Part shown: positions 42,832 through 51,139 of the stretch, piece by piece | How positions within the stretch are numbered: the stretch's first letter is position 1 | How the letters are laid out: each line of letters opens with the position of its first letter | NCBI RefSeq assembly: GCF_003259845.1 | Contig: NZ_QLMJ01000014.1 | Location: 186,001-250,000 of the forward strand | Reading direction: 5' to 3' | Length of the DNA stretch: 64,000 nucleotides | DNA from: Actinoplanes lutulentus | GTDB lineage: Bacteria > Actinomycetota > Actinomycetes > Mycobacteriales > Micromonosporaceae | Notes under the pieces: generated by a model | What the model saw: only the letters and a program-made list of their open reading frames with translations | What the model was told of the DNA's origin: nothing | Databases searched by the model: none | Position numbers and translations under genes: made by a program

Positions 42832-43308
42832 TCAGGCGATGCGGCGGAGCGGCCGGGAAACCGGCTGTGGCGTGGGAAGACTCTGCCGGGCCGCAAGCAC
42901 GGCGGCCCGGGCGGCCAGAGCGGAACGCAACGCCGGCTTGGCGCACGGCCGCATCAGGTTGTTGAGCCGCGCGGTCAGCTCGGCCCGGCTGAACGGCTTC
43001 GGCAGGAAGTCGTCGGCTCCCGCGTGCAGCGCCGCGGTGATCTGGGTGCGTTGCACGTCCGCGCTGACCATCATGACCGGAATCGATTCGGTACGCGGAT
43101 CGTCGCGGATCCGCCGGCACAGCTCGACGCCGGACTCGCCGGGCATCCGCACGTCGGTCAGGACGGCGTCGATGCCACCGCCGCACAGAATGGCGAACGC
43201 CTCGGCGGCGTTCTCGGCGGCCACCACCTCGTACCCGAGGCGGTGAAGTGCGAGCGTGAGCAACTCCCGATGATCGGCCTCGTCATCTGTGATCAACACG
43301 GTGGGCAC
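42832..43308 (-). CDS. Single-domain response regulator (CheY-like receiver)
   Basis: A 158-aa protein: a receiver domain from residue 1 to about 120 with acidic DDE at 8-10, phospho-acceptor Asp52 in LTDVRMPG, and Lys104 in LPKPFS, then a short basic tail with no DNA-binding fold. GTG 43308 has GGAGG eight bases upstream; the long upstream frame has no support. It is divergent to hipBA and precedes the DHA2 exporter. No cognate kinase is adjacent. Confidence 0.85.
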   Translation of the reverse strand: MPTVLITDDEADHRELLTLALHRLGYEVVAAENAAEAFAILCGGGIDAVLTDVRMPGESGVELCRRIRDDPRTESIPVMMVSADVQRTQITAALHAGADDFLPKPFSRAELTARLNNLMRPCAKPALRSALAARAAVLAARQSLPTPQPVSRPLRRIA

Positions 43309-43388
43309 GGGTGGGACCTCCGGGACGCCTGATTGACCTTGCACCTGATGTTCGGCAGCCCCACCGATCCGCTGAGCCTCAATTTCTT

Positions 43389-43459
43389 GTGCACGCTCGT
43401 GCGCATTTCTGCAATGTGCACGTACGTGCACCAGAGTTAAGATGGGAGCGTACGTGCGC
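43389..43459. promoter_or_regulatory. HipB-type operator cluster and hipBA promoter
   Basis: Site 2 is a perfect 16-bp palindrome GTGCACGTACGTGCAC (43416-43431). Site 1, GTGCACGCTCGTGCGC (43389-43404), and a partial site 3, CGTACGTGCGC (43449-43459), flank it; the CGTGCRC halves are 27-28 bp apart. The -10 box TAAGAT (43438-43443) lies between sites 2 and 3. This is a good layout for cooperative autorepression by HipB. Confidence 0.65.
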
Positions 43460-43472
43460 AAGGAGGCGCGGA

Positions 43473-43736
43473 ATGCGAATTTCCCATGCTCGTGACCTTG
43501 GTATCTACGTGCGGGAGCAGCGCCGGGCGGCCGGATTGAGCCAGGACGAGCTGGCGACGAGGGCGGGCGTGAGCCGGCGCTGGTTGTCGGCTTTCGAGGG
43601 CGGCAAGCCGTCCGCCGAGGTGGGCTTGGTGTTCCACGTGATCGTCGCCCTTGGCATGTTCGTCGACGTGAGCCCGGAGCCACCCCGCGAACTGGACTTG
43701 GACGAGTACCTGAAGCGTTTCGACGGTCCCCAGTGA
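43473..43736 (+). CDS. hipB: HipB-type antitoxin, XRE helix-turn-helix
   Basis: An 87-aa DNA-binding protein. The XRE fold covers about residues 8-65 (DLGIYVREQRRAAGLSQDEL, GVSRRWLSAFEGGKPS). ATG 43473 has AGGAGG six bases upstream. It overlaps the HipA gene by 4 bp; as antitoxin it would bind and quiet the kinase and repress the operon at the sites upstream. Confidence 0.88.
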   Translation: MRISHARDLGIYVREQRRAAGLSQDELATRAGVSRRWLSAFEGGKPSAEVGLVFHVIVALGMFVDVSPEPPRELDLDEYLKRFDGPQ

Positions 43737-45031
43737 GCAGCCAACTGACCGTGCTCCTGGCCGGCCGGGTTGCGGGAACGCTCGATCAGCAAACCGGTGG
43801 ACGACTTCGCCTCCGGTACGACGACGACTATCAGCGGTCGCCCGGCCCGCTGCCGATTTCGCTGTCGATGCCGCTGGCACAAGCGGTCCATGAGGGTCCC
43901 GTCGTCCGGAACTTCTGCCAAGGTCTGCTGCCGGACAACGAAGCAGTGCTGGAACGGTGGGGGCGGGAATTCGGCGTCTCGGCTGGTAACCCCTTCGCTC
44001 TCCTTCGCCACGTGGGAGAGGACTGTGCCGGAGCCGTTCAGTTCGTTCCCGCCGAGCGGGTCGGCAGCCTGCTCAGGGACGAGGGATCTGTCACTCCTCT
44101 CAGCGAAGGCGATGTCGCCGATCGGCTGCGAATCCTGCGCCGTGATCCGGCGGCGTGGCATCTCGCCGGGACCGGCCAATTCAGTCTCGCCGGCGCGCAG
44201 GCCAAGACCGCGGTGCACTTCGACGCGAGGACCGGTCAATGGGGCGATCCGACAGGTGCTGTGCCGACCACGCACATCATCAAGCCGGCCATTTCCGGGT
44301 TCGATGAGCATGATCTCAACGAGCATCTTTGCCTAGCCGCGGCGGACGCGGCCGGGTTGAGGGCTGCTCGGTCCCGGATCGTCGGGTTCGGCGACGAGCG
44401 CGCGGTCGTCGTCGAGCGATTCGATCGATTTCCGGGACCGAACGGGACATCGGTGCGGATCCACCAGGAAGACGTGTGTCAGGCGTTGGGTGCTTCGCCG
44501 ACGATGAAATATCAGGCTGAGGGCGGGCCGTCGCCTGAGCAGATCATCGCGTTGATCCGTGGGTCGGTGGTTCCCGAGCCGGTCGCGGCGATGGAGGTGT
44601 GGCGGTTCGTCGACGCGTTGGCGTTCAACTGGCTTGTTGCGGGCACGGATGCTCACGCCAAGAACTACTCACTGCTGGTGCTTCCCGGCCAGATTCGTCT
44701 TGCGCCTCTCTACGATCTCGCCAGCAGCCTGCCGTACGACGACATGTACGTGCCTCGTCTGCGCCTCGCCATGCGGATCGGATCCGATTACCGGGTCGCT
44801 GCTCTGTCGCGCCGGCACTGGGTCGCCTTTGCCGAGGAAAACGGGCTGCCGGTGCGGCCCACGATCGAACGGGTCGCGGCGCTTGCGGGCCGGCTGCCGG
44901 AGGCGTTCCGGGCGGTTGCCTCCTCCTCGGCGGTTGCCGGGCTGGGGTCGGCTCTGCCGGGGATTCTGGTGGAGCGGGTGGCCCGGCACACCGAGCTTTG
45001 CCGGGAGGGGCTGGTTCGCGAAATAGAGTGA
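43733..45031 (+). CDS. hipA: HipA-type serine/threonine kinase toxin
   Basis: A 432-aa kinase. N-terminal HipA domain (VLLAGRVAGTL), then the P-loop-like FSLAGAQAKTAV, THIIKPAI with the ATP lysine, VVERFDR, catalytic loop GTDAHAKNYSLL, and YDLASSL with the metal Asp. All core residues look intact, so it should be active. HipA kinases phosphorylate glutamyl-tRNA synthetase or other targets and induce dormancy; the target here is unknown. It is coupled to hipB by a GTGA overlap. Confidence 0.9.
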   Translation: MSSQLTVLLAGRVAGTLDQQTGGRLRLRYDDDYQRSPGPLPISLSMPLAQAVHEGPVVRNFCQGLLPDNEAVLERWGREFGVSAGNPFALLRHVGEDCAGAVQFVPAERVGSLLRDEGSVTPLSEGDVADRLRILRRDPAAWHLAGTGQFSLAGAQAKTAVHFDARTGQWGDPTGAVPTTHIIKPAISGFDEHDLNEHLCLAAADAAGLRAARSRIVGFGDERAVVVERFDRFPGPNGTSVRIHQEDVCQALGASPTMKYQAEGGPSPEQIIALIRGSVVPEPVAAMEVWRFVDALAFNWLVAGTDAHAKNYSLLVLPGQIRLAPLYDLASSLPYDDMYVPRLRLAMRIGSDYRVAALSRRHWVAFAEENGLPVRPTIERVAALAGRLPEAFRAVASSSAVAGLGSALPGILVERVARHTELCREGLVREIE

Positions 45032-45036
45032 GGGAT

Positions 45037-46053
45037 ATGCGTGCTGCCGTTTTTCTCCAGCCCGGTCCCGCCGCCTCTGTTCTGACGATCGTCGATCGAG
45101 ATCTGCCGCACGTCGGGGTCGGTGAGGTACGCGTCCGCGTGGTTCTCTCCGCCGTGAATCCGACCGACACCGGGACCAGGGCCGGCCGGGGTGTGCCGGA
45201 CGGCATCTCGCCACCGCGGGTTCCGAACCAGGACGGCGCCGGGGTGGTGGACGCGCTCGGTGACGGTGTGACCGATCTTGAGCCGGGTGACCGGGTCTGG
45301 GTGTGGGACGCCGGGTACGGCCGGGAGAACGGCACCGCCCAGGAATACCTGGTTCTGCCCCGCCACCAGGTCGTCCGGATGAACGACGACGTGCCGTTCG
45401 AGATCGGCGCGGCCCTGGGCATCCCGGCGCTCACCGCGCACCGCTGCCTGACCCTGGCCAGCGACGGCCCGGAAAGGCTCGCCCCGGACGCCCTCGCCGG
45501 CAAGACCGTGCTGGTGGCCGGTGGCGCTGGAGCGGTCGGCAACGCGGCGATCCAGCTCGCGAAGTGGGCCGGTGCCACCGTGCTGACCACGGTCAGCTCG
45601 AAGGAGAAAGCGGAGCTGGCGATCGCGGCCGGCGCCGACGTGGTGATCAACTACCGGGAAGAGGACGTCAAGGCCCGGATCCGCGAGCTCAGCGCGACCG
45701 GCCCGCACATCGTCGTCGAGGTGAACACCGACAACCTCGACCTCGATCTTGACGTGATCGCTCCGGGCGGCAACATCGCGATCTACGTGGGCGGCACGGT
45801 CAGCGTGCCGAGTTTCAAGGCGATGCTGAAAAACGTCAGCCTCGACTTCGTGCTCACCTACACGACGTCGCCGCAGGAGAAGGAGAACGCGGTCGCGGCA
45901 GTCTCCGAAGCGGTCGGCGACGGCGCCTTCACGGTTGGTGAGGACGCCGGTCTGCCGATCATCCGGTTCCCGCTGGAACGGATCGCCGAGGCCCACGAGG
46001 CGGTCGAGAACCACGTCGTGGGCAAGGTCGTCATCGAGGTGACGCAGCCCTAG
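45037..46053 (+). CDS. Zinc-independent quinone oxidoreductase/alcohol dehydrogenase family protein
   Basis: A 338-aa medium-chain reductase of the zeta-crystallin branch. N-terminal catalytic fold with SAVNPTDTGTRAG, NADPH-binding AGGAGAVGNAAIQLAKWAG near residue 165, and no zinc-binding cysteine set. ATG 45037 starts five bases after the hipA stop and AGGG is upstream. The end overlaps the convergent pseG gene by 23 bp. The electron acceptor is not known. Confidence 0.87.
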   Translation: MRAAVFLQPGPAASVLTIVDRDLPHVGVGEVRVRVVLSAVNPTDTGTRAGRGVPDGISPPRVPNQDGAGVVDALGDGVTDLEPGDRVWVWDAGYGRENGTAQEYLVLPRHQVVRMNDDVPFEIGAALGIPALTAHRCLTLASDGPERLAPDALAGKTVLVAGGAGAVGNAAIQLAKWAGATVLTTVSSKEKAELAIAAGADVVINYREEDVKARIRELSATGPHIVVEVNTDNLDLDLDVIAPGGNIAIYVGGTVSVPSFKAMLKNVSLDFVLTYTTSPQEKENAVAAVSEAVGDGAFTVGEDAGLPIIRFPLERIAEAHEAVENHVVGKVVIEVTQP

Positions 46054-47038
46054 CCAGTAGGGCGTCCGCCACCCTGGAAACGCCGAGGCCATCGACCGCG
46101 GACCATCCCCGGGCAGCGACAGCAGTGCGCGCTTCCGGGGAAAGAAGCAGGTCACGCAGCACATCGACGGACGAGGGCCCGAGCGAGCCGAGACGACCGA
46201 GCCCTGCGGCGTAACCACGGGCGACCGTCCGTTCGTACCCCTGAATTTGATTGTCGACCACCCAGATCAGGGCCGCGGCGCGGCCCAGGCAGAGCAGTTC
46301 CCACGTCGAGGTTCCGCTCGCGCTGATCACCAGGTCGGCGCCGACGAGCAGTTTCGGCAGGTGGTCGGTGGGTCCGATGATCTCGAAACGCTGCCCCGGC
46401 CCGGCCTCGACCGCGAGCAACTCGTCGCGCAGGCTCTCATCAGCGGCGATCACGGTCGCGTCAAAACCCACCGCGGTCTCGGTGAGCAGTCGCGCCACCT
46501 GCGGCGCCGCGCGGTAAGCGTCGGTCCCTCCGAAAAAGGCCAAGATCTTTGGGGTACGCGTAAAGCCCTGCACCGGCGCCGTAAGAGGCCGAAGCTCGCG
46601 AACAGCCGAGCGGAGCAGCGCGTAATCGAGCCCGGCCAGCCGCACGTCCCCGTCGTGCAGGACCGCGTCGAGGTTCTGGTCGACGTAGATGTCGGCGGAC
46701 TGACCCCGCAGGTCACCGTCCACGATGGCCAGCACCGGAACACCGGCCGACCGCACCGCGGCACTCTGCTGAGGCGGCAACGTGTACGAATCCACCACCA
46801 GAGCCGCCAGCTCGAGCCGCTCGACCGCCGCGACCAACCCGACGGTGTCGTACGGCGCCGGATGCCACGGCAGCCCTCGCTGTTCGAGCTGGGACTCGGC
46901 CCAGGCCACCCCGCCCAGATCGCTGAGGAAGTGCACGTCGGCACCGCGCGCGGTCAGCTCCTCGGCAAGGGCCACACACCGCACGAGATGCCCCACCCCG
47001 GTACGCGGCCCGGCGTCACACCGGATCCCGATATTCAC
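46031..47038 (-). CDS. pseG: PseG-like UDP-sugar hydrolase
   Basis: A 335-aa GT-B-fold hydrolase that removes UDP from UDP-2,4-diacetamido-trideoxy-altrose in pseudaminic acid synthesis. The N-terminus RCDAGPRTGVGHLVRC has the key His17; later GGTDAYRAAP and ISASGTSTWELLCLG line the nucleotide site. It closes the minus-strand operon and overlaps the pseF-like gene by 4 bp. Confidence 0.87.
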   Translation of the reverse strand: MNIGIRCDAGPRTGVGHLVRCVALAEELTARGADVHFLSDLGGVAWAESQLEQRGLPWHPAPYDTVGLVAAVERLELAALVVDSYTLPPQQSAAVRSAGVPVLAIVDGDLRGQSADIYVDQNLDAVLHDGDVRLAGLDYALLRSAVRELRPLTAPVQGFTRTPKILAFFGGTDAYRAAPQVARLLTETAVGFDATVIAADESLRDELLAVEAGPGQRFEIIGPTDHLPKLLVGADLVISASGTSTWELLCLGRAAALIWVVDNQIQGYERTVARGYAAGLGRLGSLGPSSVDVLRDLLLSPEARTAVAARGWSAVDGLGVSRVADALLARAASPR

Positions 47039-47760
47039 GCCTGGTCCAGCTCCTTCTGCCGCACGTGAGCGTTGAGCGCTGCCAGCTCCGGCTGCTCGTC
47101 GAGCCAGGCGGCCACGGCCCGGATCGCGACCGGCTCGTCGCCGAAGTGGTCGATCACCGATTCGATCAGCTTCCAGTCGTCCTCGGTGTCGAGCGTAAGG
47201 CGCAGGTACGACAGATCCGGCTGAGCCGTCAGCCCGATCACGTCAAAGTCCGCCGGGTGCGAGTAGATGTACGACGTCACATGCGTCCGGTGATGGTCGT
47301 ACGCCAGCTTGTCGATCTCCTTGAGCACGCTGGCCCGGACCACCTCGACGTCCAGCCCGCGCGGCAGGGTGCGGGTGATCGAGGTGGTCAGGTAGTCGAC
47401 GCCGGACGCCTCGAAGACCCGGGCGGCCCGCCTGACCAGGTGCGGGTCGAGCAGCGGGCAGTCCGCGGTGAACCGGAGCACGGTGTCCGGGGAGCGGGTC
47501 TCGAGCACACCGAGGAACCGGGTGAGCACGTCGTCGACCGGTCCGCGGTGGCAGGCCACGCCGATCCGCTCGCACTCGGCGACCACGGCGTCGTCGTCGG
47601 GTTCGATGGTGGTCGCGACGACCAGGTCGTCGAGGATGCCGCTCTCCCGAGCCGCGTGCACGACCCGGTCGAGGACGCTGCGCCCGCCGAGGCGGCGCAG
47701 CACCTTGCCGGGGAGCCGGGTGGAGCCCATCCGGGCCTGAATGATGCCGAGGGTGGTCAT
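47035..47760 (-). CDS. PseF/SpsF-like cytidylyltransferase
   Basis: A 241-aa nucleotidyltransferase of the CMP-sugar (SpsF/PseF) type. The N-terminus GIIQARMGSTRLPGKVL is the CTP-binding signature; RFTADCPLLDP and a C-terminal LTLDTEDDWKLIE follow. It would activate a nonulosonic acid with CMP; activation of another sugar acid is possible. Overlaps neighbours by 4 bp on both sides. Confidence 0.85.
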   Translation of the reverse strand: MTTLGIIQARMGSTRLPGKVLRRLGGRSVLDRVVHAARESGILDDLVVATTIEPDDDAVVAECERIGVACHRGPVDDVLTRFLGVLETRSPDTVLRFTADCPLLDPHLVRRAARVFEASGVDYLTTSITRTLPRGLDVEVVRASVLKEIDKLAYDHHRTHVTSYIYSHPADFDVIGLTAQPDLSYLRLTLDTEDDWKLIESVIDHFGDEPVAIRAVAAWLDEQPELAALNAHVRQKELDQA

Positions 47761-49190
47761 GACTGTCCTTTGCGGAGGGAGTTCCGGGCTTTGCGCGCGA
47801 GGCCGAGTCCGGCTTTGGCGGCGCGGAAGCCGAGCGAGCCGCTGAACGCGGCGATCTGGACCTTGGCGCGGCCGAGTTCGGCGTCCCGCTTCTCGAGTTC
47901 GGCCTCGAAGAAGCGGCTCCGTGCCTCGGCGTCGGCGAGCTGTCGGCGTAGGGCTTCGACCTGCTGTTCCCGCTCGCGGCGGGAGTCGGTGCCCGAAGGA
48001 GGGACAACGGCGGGCGTCGAGGAGAGACCGGCCGCCCCGGCGAGGACTTCGAGCAGCCGGGCCACATCGGTGACGGCCGGCCAGGGGTGGTCGTACCCGC
48101 CGGTGAACAGGGTGTTCGCGAACCGGGCGAGCGCGTCGGGCTGTTCCGGACGGTTCGGGTCGAGCACTGTGTAACGCTCGCCGTCGACGAGTACGTTCGC
48201 GGCGCCGGCCTTCGGCGCGGCTGTCATCCACCCGGTCAGCAGCCGTCGAAGAGCGGGCAGGTCGTGGCCGAGAGCCGCGGTGAGCAGCAACTCCTCCAGC
48301 AGCCGCCCGGTCGGGAGAAGATGTCCGGACCCTTCGACGATCGCGCCACCGCTGAGATGGCTGACCGGCGGGATCGGGACGGCGTTCGCCGGGCGGGTGG
48401 CGAGCTGGGCGACGGCGATCCAGGCCGGCGCCAGCTCGGCGCCGAGTCCGCGACGAACTGCCGCGGAGGCCAGGCGGCGCGGGTCACTCAGGACCGTTTT
48501 CTCTTGGTACGCGTCCGCGACCGCCGCCGAGGCGAGAGCGGCGAGCGCGTCCAGTGGTCCGTAACGCAGGGTCTCCGGGGTGACCAGCAACGTGGGTTCG
48601 GTCTGCGACGGCCAAGCGGCGGCGACCCCGGAGACCTGCATTCCTTCGGCGCCGAGCGCGGCGGCGAGCCGGTCCGCGCGGCCCGGTGTCGTGCCGAACT
48701 CGCCAAGCGGCCGCCAGTCGGTGGTGCCCGGCGTGGTGGGTGTGCCGGTGTCGACGAGACGGTGCACGCCGAGTTCGTTCTCCACGGTCAGCAGCAGGGT
48801 GCCGCCGGGGCGCAGGGCACGCTTCAGGGCGCGGACCGACTCGGTCCAGTCGAGCTGCGGGCCTTCGGGGGAGCAGAGCCGGCCGGTGCCGTCGAGAGCG
48901 ACCACGGCGTCGAACTGATCCCCGCCGGTCAGCTTCGCGAGCGAGCCGCAGAGGACGGTGATGCCCAAGCCCTGCTCGGCGAGTGCTTCGGCGTCCGGCT
49001 GGGAACGGACCAGGCAGGTGACGGTGCGGCCGTCGGCGAGCGCTTCGAGCAGCGCGATGTCGTGCGGGCCGGCCACCAGGATCGCGGCGCCGGCTGGGAG
49101 CTTGGTGATCAGGTGCCGGTAGAGGAGCCCTCCGGCCGGTGGGTGCTCCTCGGCGTACTCCGGCATCTCGCCGCCGATCATCCGGATCAT
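47757..49190 (-). CDS. Methyltransferase-like protein with C-terminal coiled coil
   Basis: A 477-aa protein. Residues about 25-150 form a class I SAM-binding Rossmann fold, but motif I reads ILVAGPHDIALLEAL and lacks the usual DxGxG, so it may not bind SAM. The middle is helical and without a known domain. From about residue 415 there is a coiled coil (REREQQVEALRRQ) and a basic tail SLGFRAAKAG, of the sort seen at the end of surface-glycan glycosyltransferases. ATG 49190 overlaps the upstream stop by 4 bp. It is likely an operon-specific modifying or scaffolding protein. Confidence 0.7.
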   Translation of the reverse strand: MIRMIGGEMPEYAEEHPPAGGLLYRHLITKLPAGAAILVAGPHDIALLEALADGRTVTCLVRSQPDAEALAEQGLGITVLCGSLAKLTGGDQFDAVVALDGTGRLCSPEGPQLDWTESVRALKRALRPGGTLLLTVENELGVHRLVDTGTPTTPGTTDWRPLGEFGTTPGRADRLAAALGAEGMQVSGVAAAWPSQTEPTLLVTPETLRYGPLDALAALASAAVADAYQEKTVLSDPRRLASAAVRRGLGAELAPAWIAVAQLATRPANAVPIPPVSHLSGGAIVEGSGHLLPTGRLLEELLLTAALGHDLPALRRLLTGWMTAAPKAGAANVLVDGERYTVLDPNRPEQPDALARFANTLFTGGYDHPWPAVTDVARLLEVLAGAAGLSSTPAVVPPSGTDSRREREQQVEALRRQLADAEARSRFFEAELEKRDAELGRAKVQIAAFSGSLGFRAAKAGLGLARKARNSLRKGQS

Positions 49191-50017
49191 GCCGGCACCA
49201 GCTTCCGGTCGGCGTTGGTCCAGCCCAGGGTGGCTTTCAACTCGGCAGGGGAGGCCAGGAAGCCCCCGCCGAGCTCGGCCATCGCGGTGGCCCGTGCGGC
49301 CGCCAGCTCCGGGTGCGCGCCGTGCAGCTCGGGCCACTCCCGCCGGATGCGTTCGGCGGTCGCCAGGTCTTCCTTGGCGAGACGCATCGGGTTGCCGTAG
49401 ACAGCGGGCTCACACCCGGCCGCCACCCCGTAGAAGATCGCGCTGCTCAGCCGGTTGGAGGCCACCCGGCGGTGCGCGCGCAGCTCGGCCAGCTGTTTGT
49501 GCAGGAACCTGGTGTCGGTCTGGGTTCGCATGTAACCCCGGTAACCGTGGCAGATCACCCGGCCGGCCCGTTCGTAGGACGCCCGGATCCGGGCGTCCTG
49601 GTACTCGTGCCAGTACAGGCAGAACGTGATCGGCCCGTCCTCGGTCGACACGATCTCGTCGATCAGCCGCCGATGGTCACCGTCGACGTGCTGTCCCTCC
49701 CAGCCGTGGAACGGGTACCAGATGGTCCCTTCCCGTTGCGGTTCCTCTTCAGGCAGTTCAGAGGAGAGCAGATAGAGGAAGGGCGAGCCGATCACCGTGG
49801 CGAGCGGACGGCCCATCGAGACGGCCCGGCGCCGGGTGCGCTCGGACCACACGAAGATCGGCCGGCCGGGCGCGTACGGCGTACCGGCGCCCAGCCCGTC
49901 CACCACGTTCCAGCCGTGCTGCAGGTACCCGTCGATCCGAGGAGGATCGGCCGGGTCGACACCGCAGTACTCGGCGAGCACGTGGGCGTGACCGTAGAAG
50001 TGATTACCGTGGTGCAC
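49187..50017 (-). CDS. Unknown protein, possible GT-B glycosyltransferase
   Basis: I do not recognise the family of this 276-aa protein with certainty. It is soluble, without signal peptide. Blocks such as GYLQHGWNVVDGLG, FHGWEGQHVDGDH, VICHGYRGY and AIFYGVAAGCEPAVYGNP look like the second half of a GT-B glycosyltransferase of capsular type. GTG 50017 has GGGAG seven bases upstream. It lies between pseC and the methyltransferase-like gene and is the best candidate in this operon for transferring the finished sugar. Confidence 0.65.
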   Translation of the reverse strand: MHHGNHFYGHAHVLAEYCGVDPADPPRIDGYLQHGWNVVDGLGAGTPYAPGRPIFVWSERTRRRAVSMGRPLATVIGSPFLYLLSSELPEEEPQREGTIWYPFHGWEGQHVDGDHRRLIDEIVSTEDGPITFCLYWHEYQDARIRASYERAGRVICHGYRGYMRTQTDTRFLHKQLAELRAHRRVASNRLSSAIFYGVAAGCEPAVYGNPMRLAKEDLATAERIRREWPELHGAHPELAAARATAMAELGGGFLASPAELKATLGWTNADRKLVPA

Positions 50018-50020
50018 CCG

Positions 50021-51139
50021 CTAGCTCCCGAGGATGCCGCGCAGCGTTTCGACCACACGGTCCTGGTCGGCGTCGCTGAGGTCGGCGAAGAGGGGCAGGG
50101 AGAGCTCCTCGGCGTAGAAGGCCTCCGCGACCGGGCACATGCCCCGCCGGTAACCGAGGTCTTCGAAGACCGGGTGCCAGTAAACCGGGATGTAGTTCAC
50201 CTGCACACCGATGCCGGCCGCGCGCAGCCGATCGAAAACCTCGCGGCGCCGGCCGTCGAGGATCCGCACCGGATAGAGGTGCCGCATCGGGTCGGTGTCC
50301 GGCCGCTGGGCCGGAAGGCGCAGGCCGGGCACGTCGGCGAGCAGTTCGTCGTAACGCGCCGAGAGGTACGCGCGACGCGCCTTGAACTCCCCGAGTCGGC
50401 GCAACTGGGCGCTGCCGAGCGCGCAGAGCACATCCGGCAGGCGGTAGTTCAGGCCGAACTCGGGAACTTCGTACCACCAGGCGCCCTCGTCGGCGTGGCG
50501 GAGACCTTCCCGGACCACTCCCACAGTGCGGAAGGATTTCAGGCGCTTGATCAACTCCGGCCGGGTCGATGCGACCGCGCCGCCCTCACCGGTGGTGAAG
50601 TTCTTGGTCGGGAAGAACGAGAACGTGGTGAGGTCGGCGAGGGTGCCGACCGGCCGTCCCTTGTAGGTGGATCCGATCGAGTGCGCGGCGTCGCCGACCA
50701 GCAGCGCGCCGCTGCTCTCGCCGAGTTTGCGCAGCCGGTCGTAATCGGCCGGAACGCCGGCGTAGTCGACAGCGGCGATCACCTTGGTGCGCTCGGTGAG
50801 AGCTGCCTCCACGGCTGCCGGGTCGAGGTTCGCGGTGTCCTCCTCGACGTCGGCGAAGATCACCTTGGCGCCGAGCATCGCCGCGCCGGACGCCGTGGCG
50901 ACGAACGTCATCGGCGTCGTGATCACCTCGTCGCCACTGGTCACCCCGGCTGCCGCGTACGCCGCGTGCAGCGCCGTGGTGCCGTTGGTGACAGTGACGC
51001 AGGGCGCTCCGGCGACCTTCTCCAGGTCGGCTTCGAACTCGGCGACGCGCGGCCCGGTGGTCAGCCAGTCGCTGCCCAGCGCCGCGACGACCGCCTCGAC
51101 ATCGGCGTCGTCGATCGACTGTCTTCCGTAGGGCAGCAT
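50021..51139 (-). CDS. pseC: PseC-like UDP-sugar aminotransferase
   Basis: A 372-aa DegT/DnrJ/EryC1 PLP aminotransferase. TNGTTALHAAY near residue 51, Asp150 in VGDAAHSIGS, and PLP Lys179 in FFPTKNFTTGEGG are in place; VNYIPVYWHPVF near the end is typical of PseC. It should aminate the 4-keto product of PseB. One base overlap with pseB. Confidence 0.9.
   Translation of the reverse strand: MLPYGRQSIDDADVEAVVAALGSDWLTTGPRVAEFEADLEKVAGAPCVTVTNGTTALHAAYAAAGVTSGDEVITTPMTFVATASGAAMLGAKVIFADVEEDTANLDPAAVEAALTERTKVIAAVDYAGVPADYDRLRKLGESSGALLVGDAAHSIGSTYKGRPVGTLADLTTFSFFPTKNFTTGEGGAVASTRPELIKRLKSFRTVGVVREGLRHADEGAWWYEVPEFGLNYRLPDVLCALGSAQLRRLGEFKARRAYLSARYDELLADVPGLRLPAQRPDTDPMRHLYPVRILDGRRREVFDRLRAAGIGVQVNYIPVYWHPVFEDLGYRRGMCPVAEAFYAEELSLPLFADLSDADQDRVVETLRGILGS

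Noticed and set aside
43309..43683. 125-residue N-terminal extension of the receiver protein
   Set aside because: It crosses the hipBA operators and the hipB start, and has no domain; GTG 43308 has a good ribosome site.
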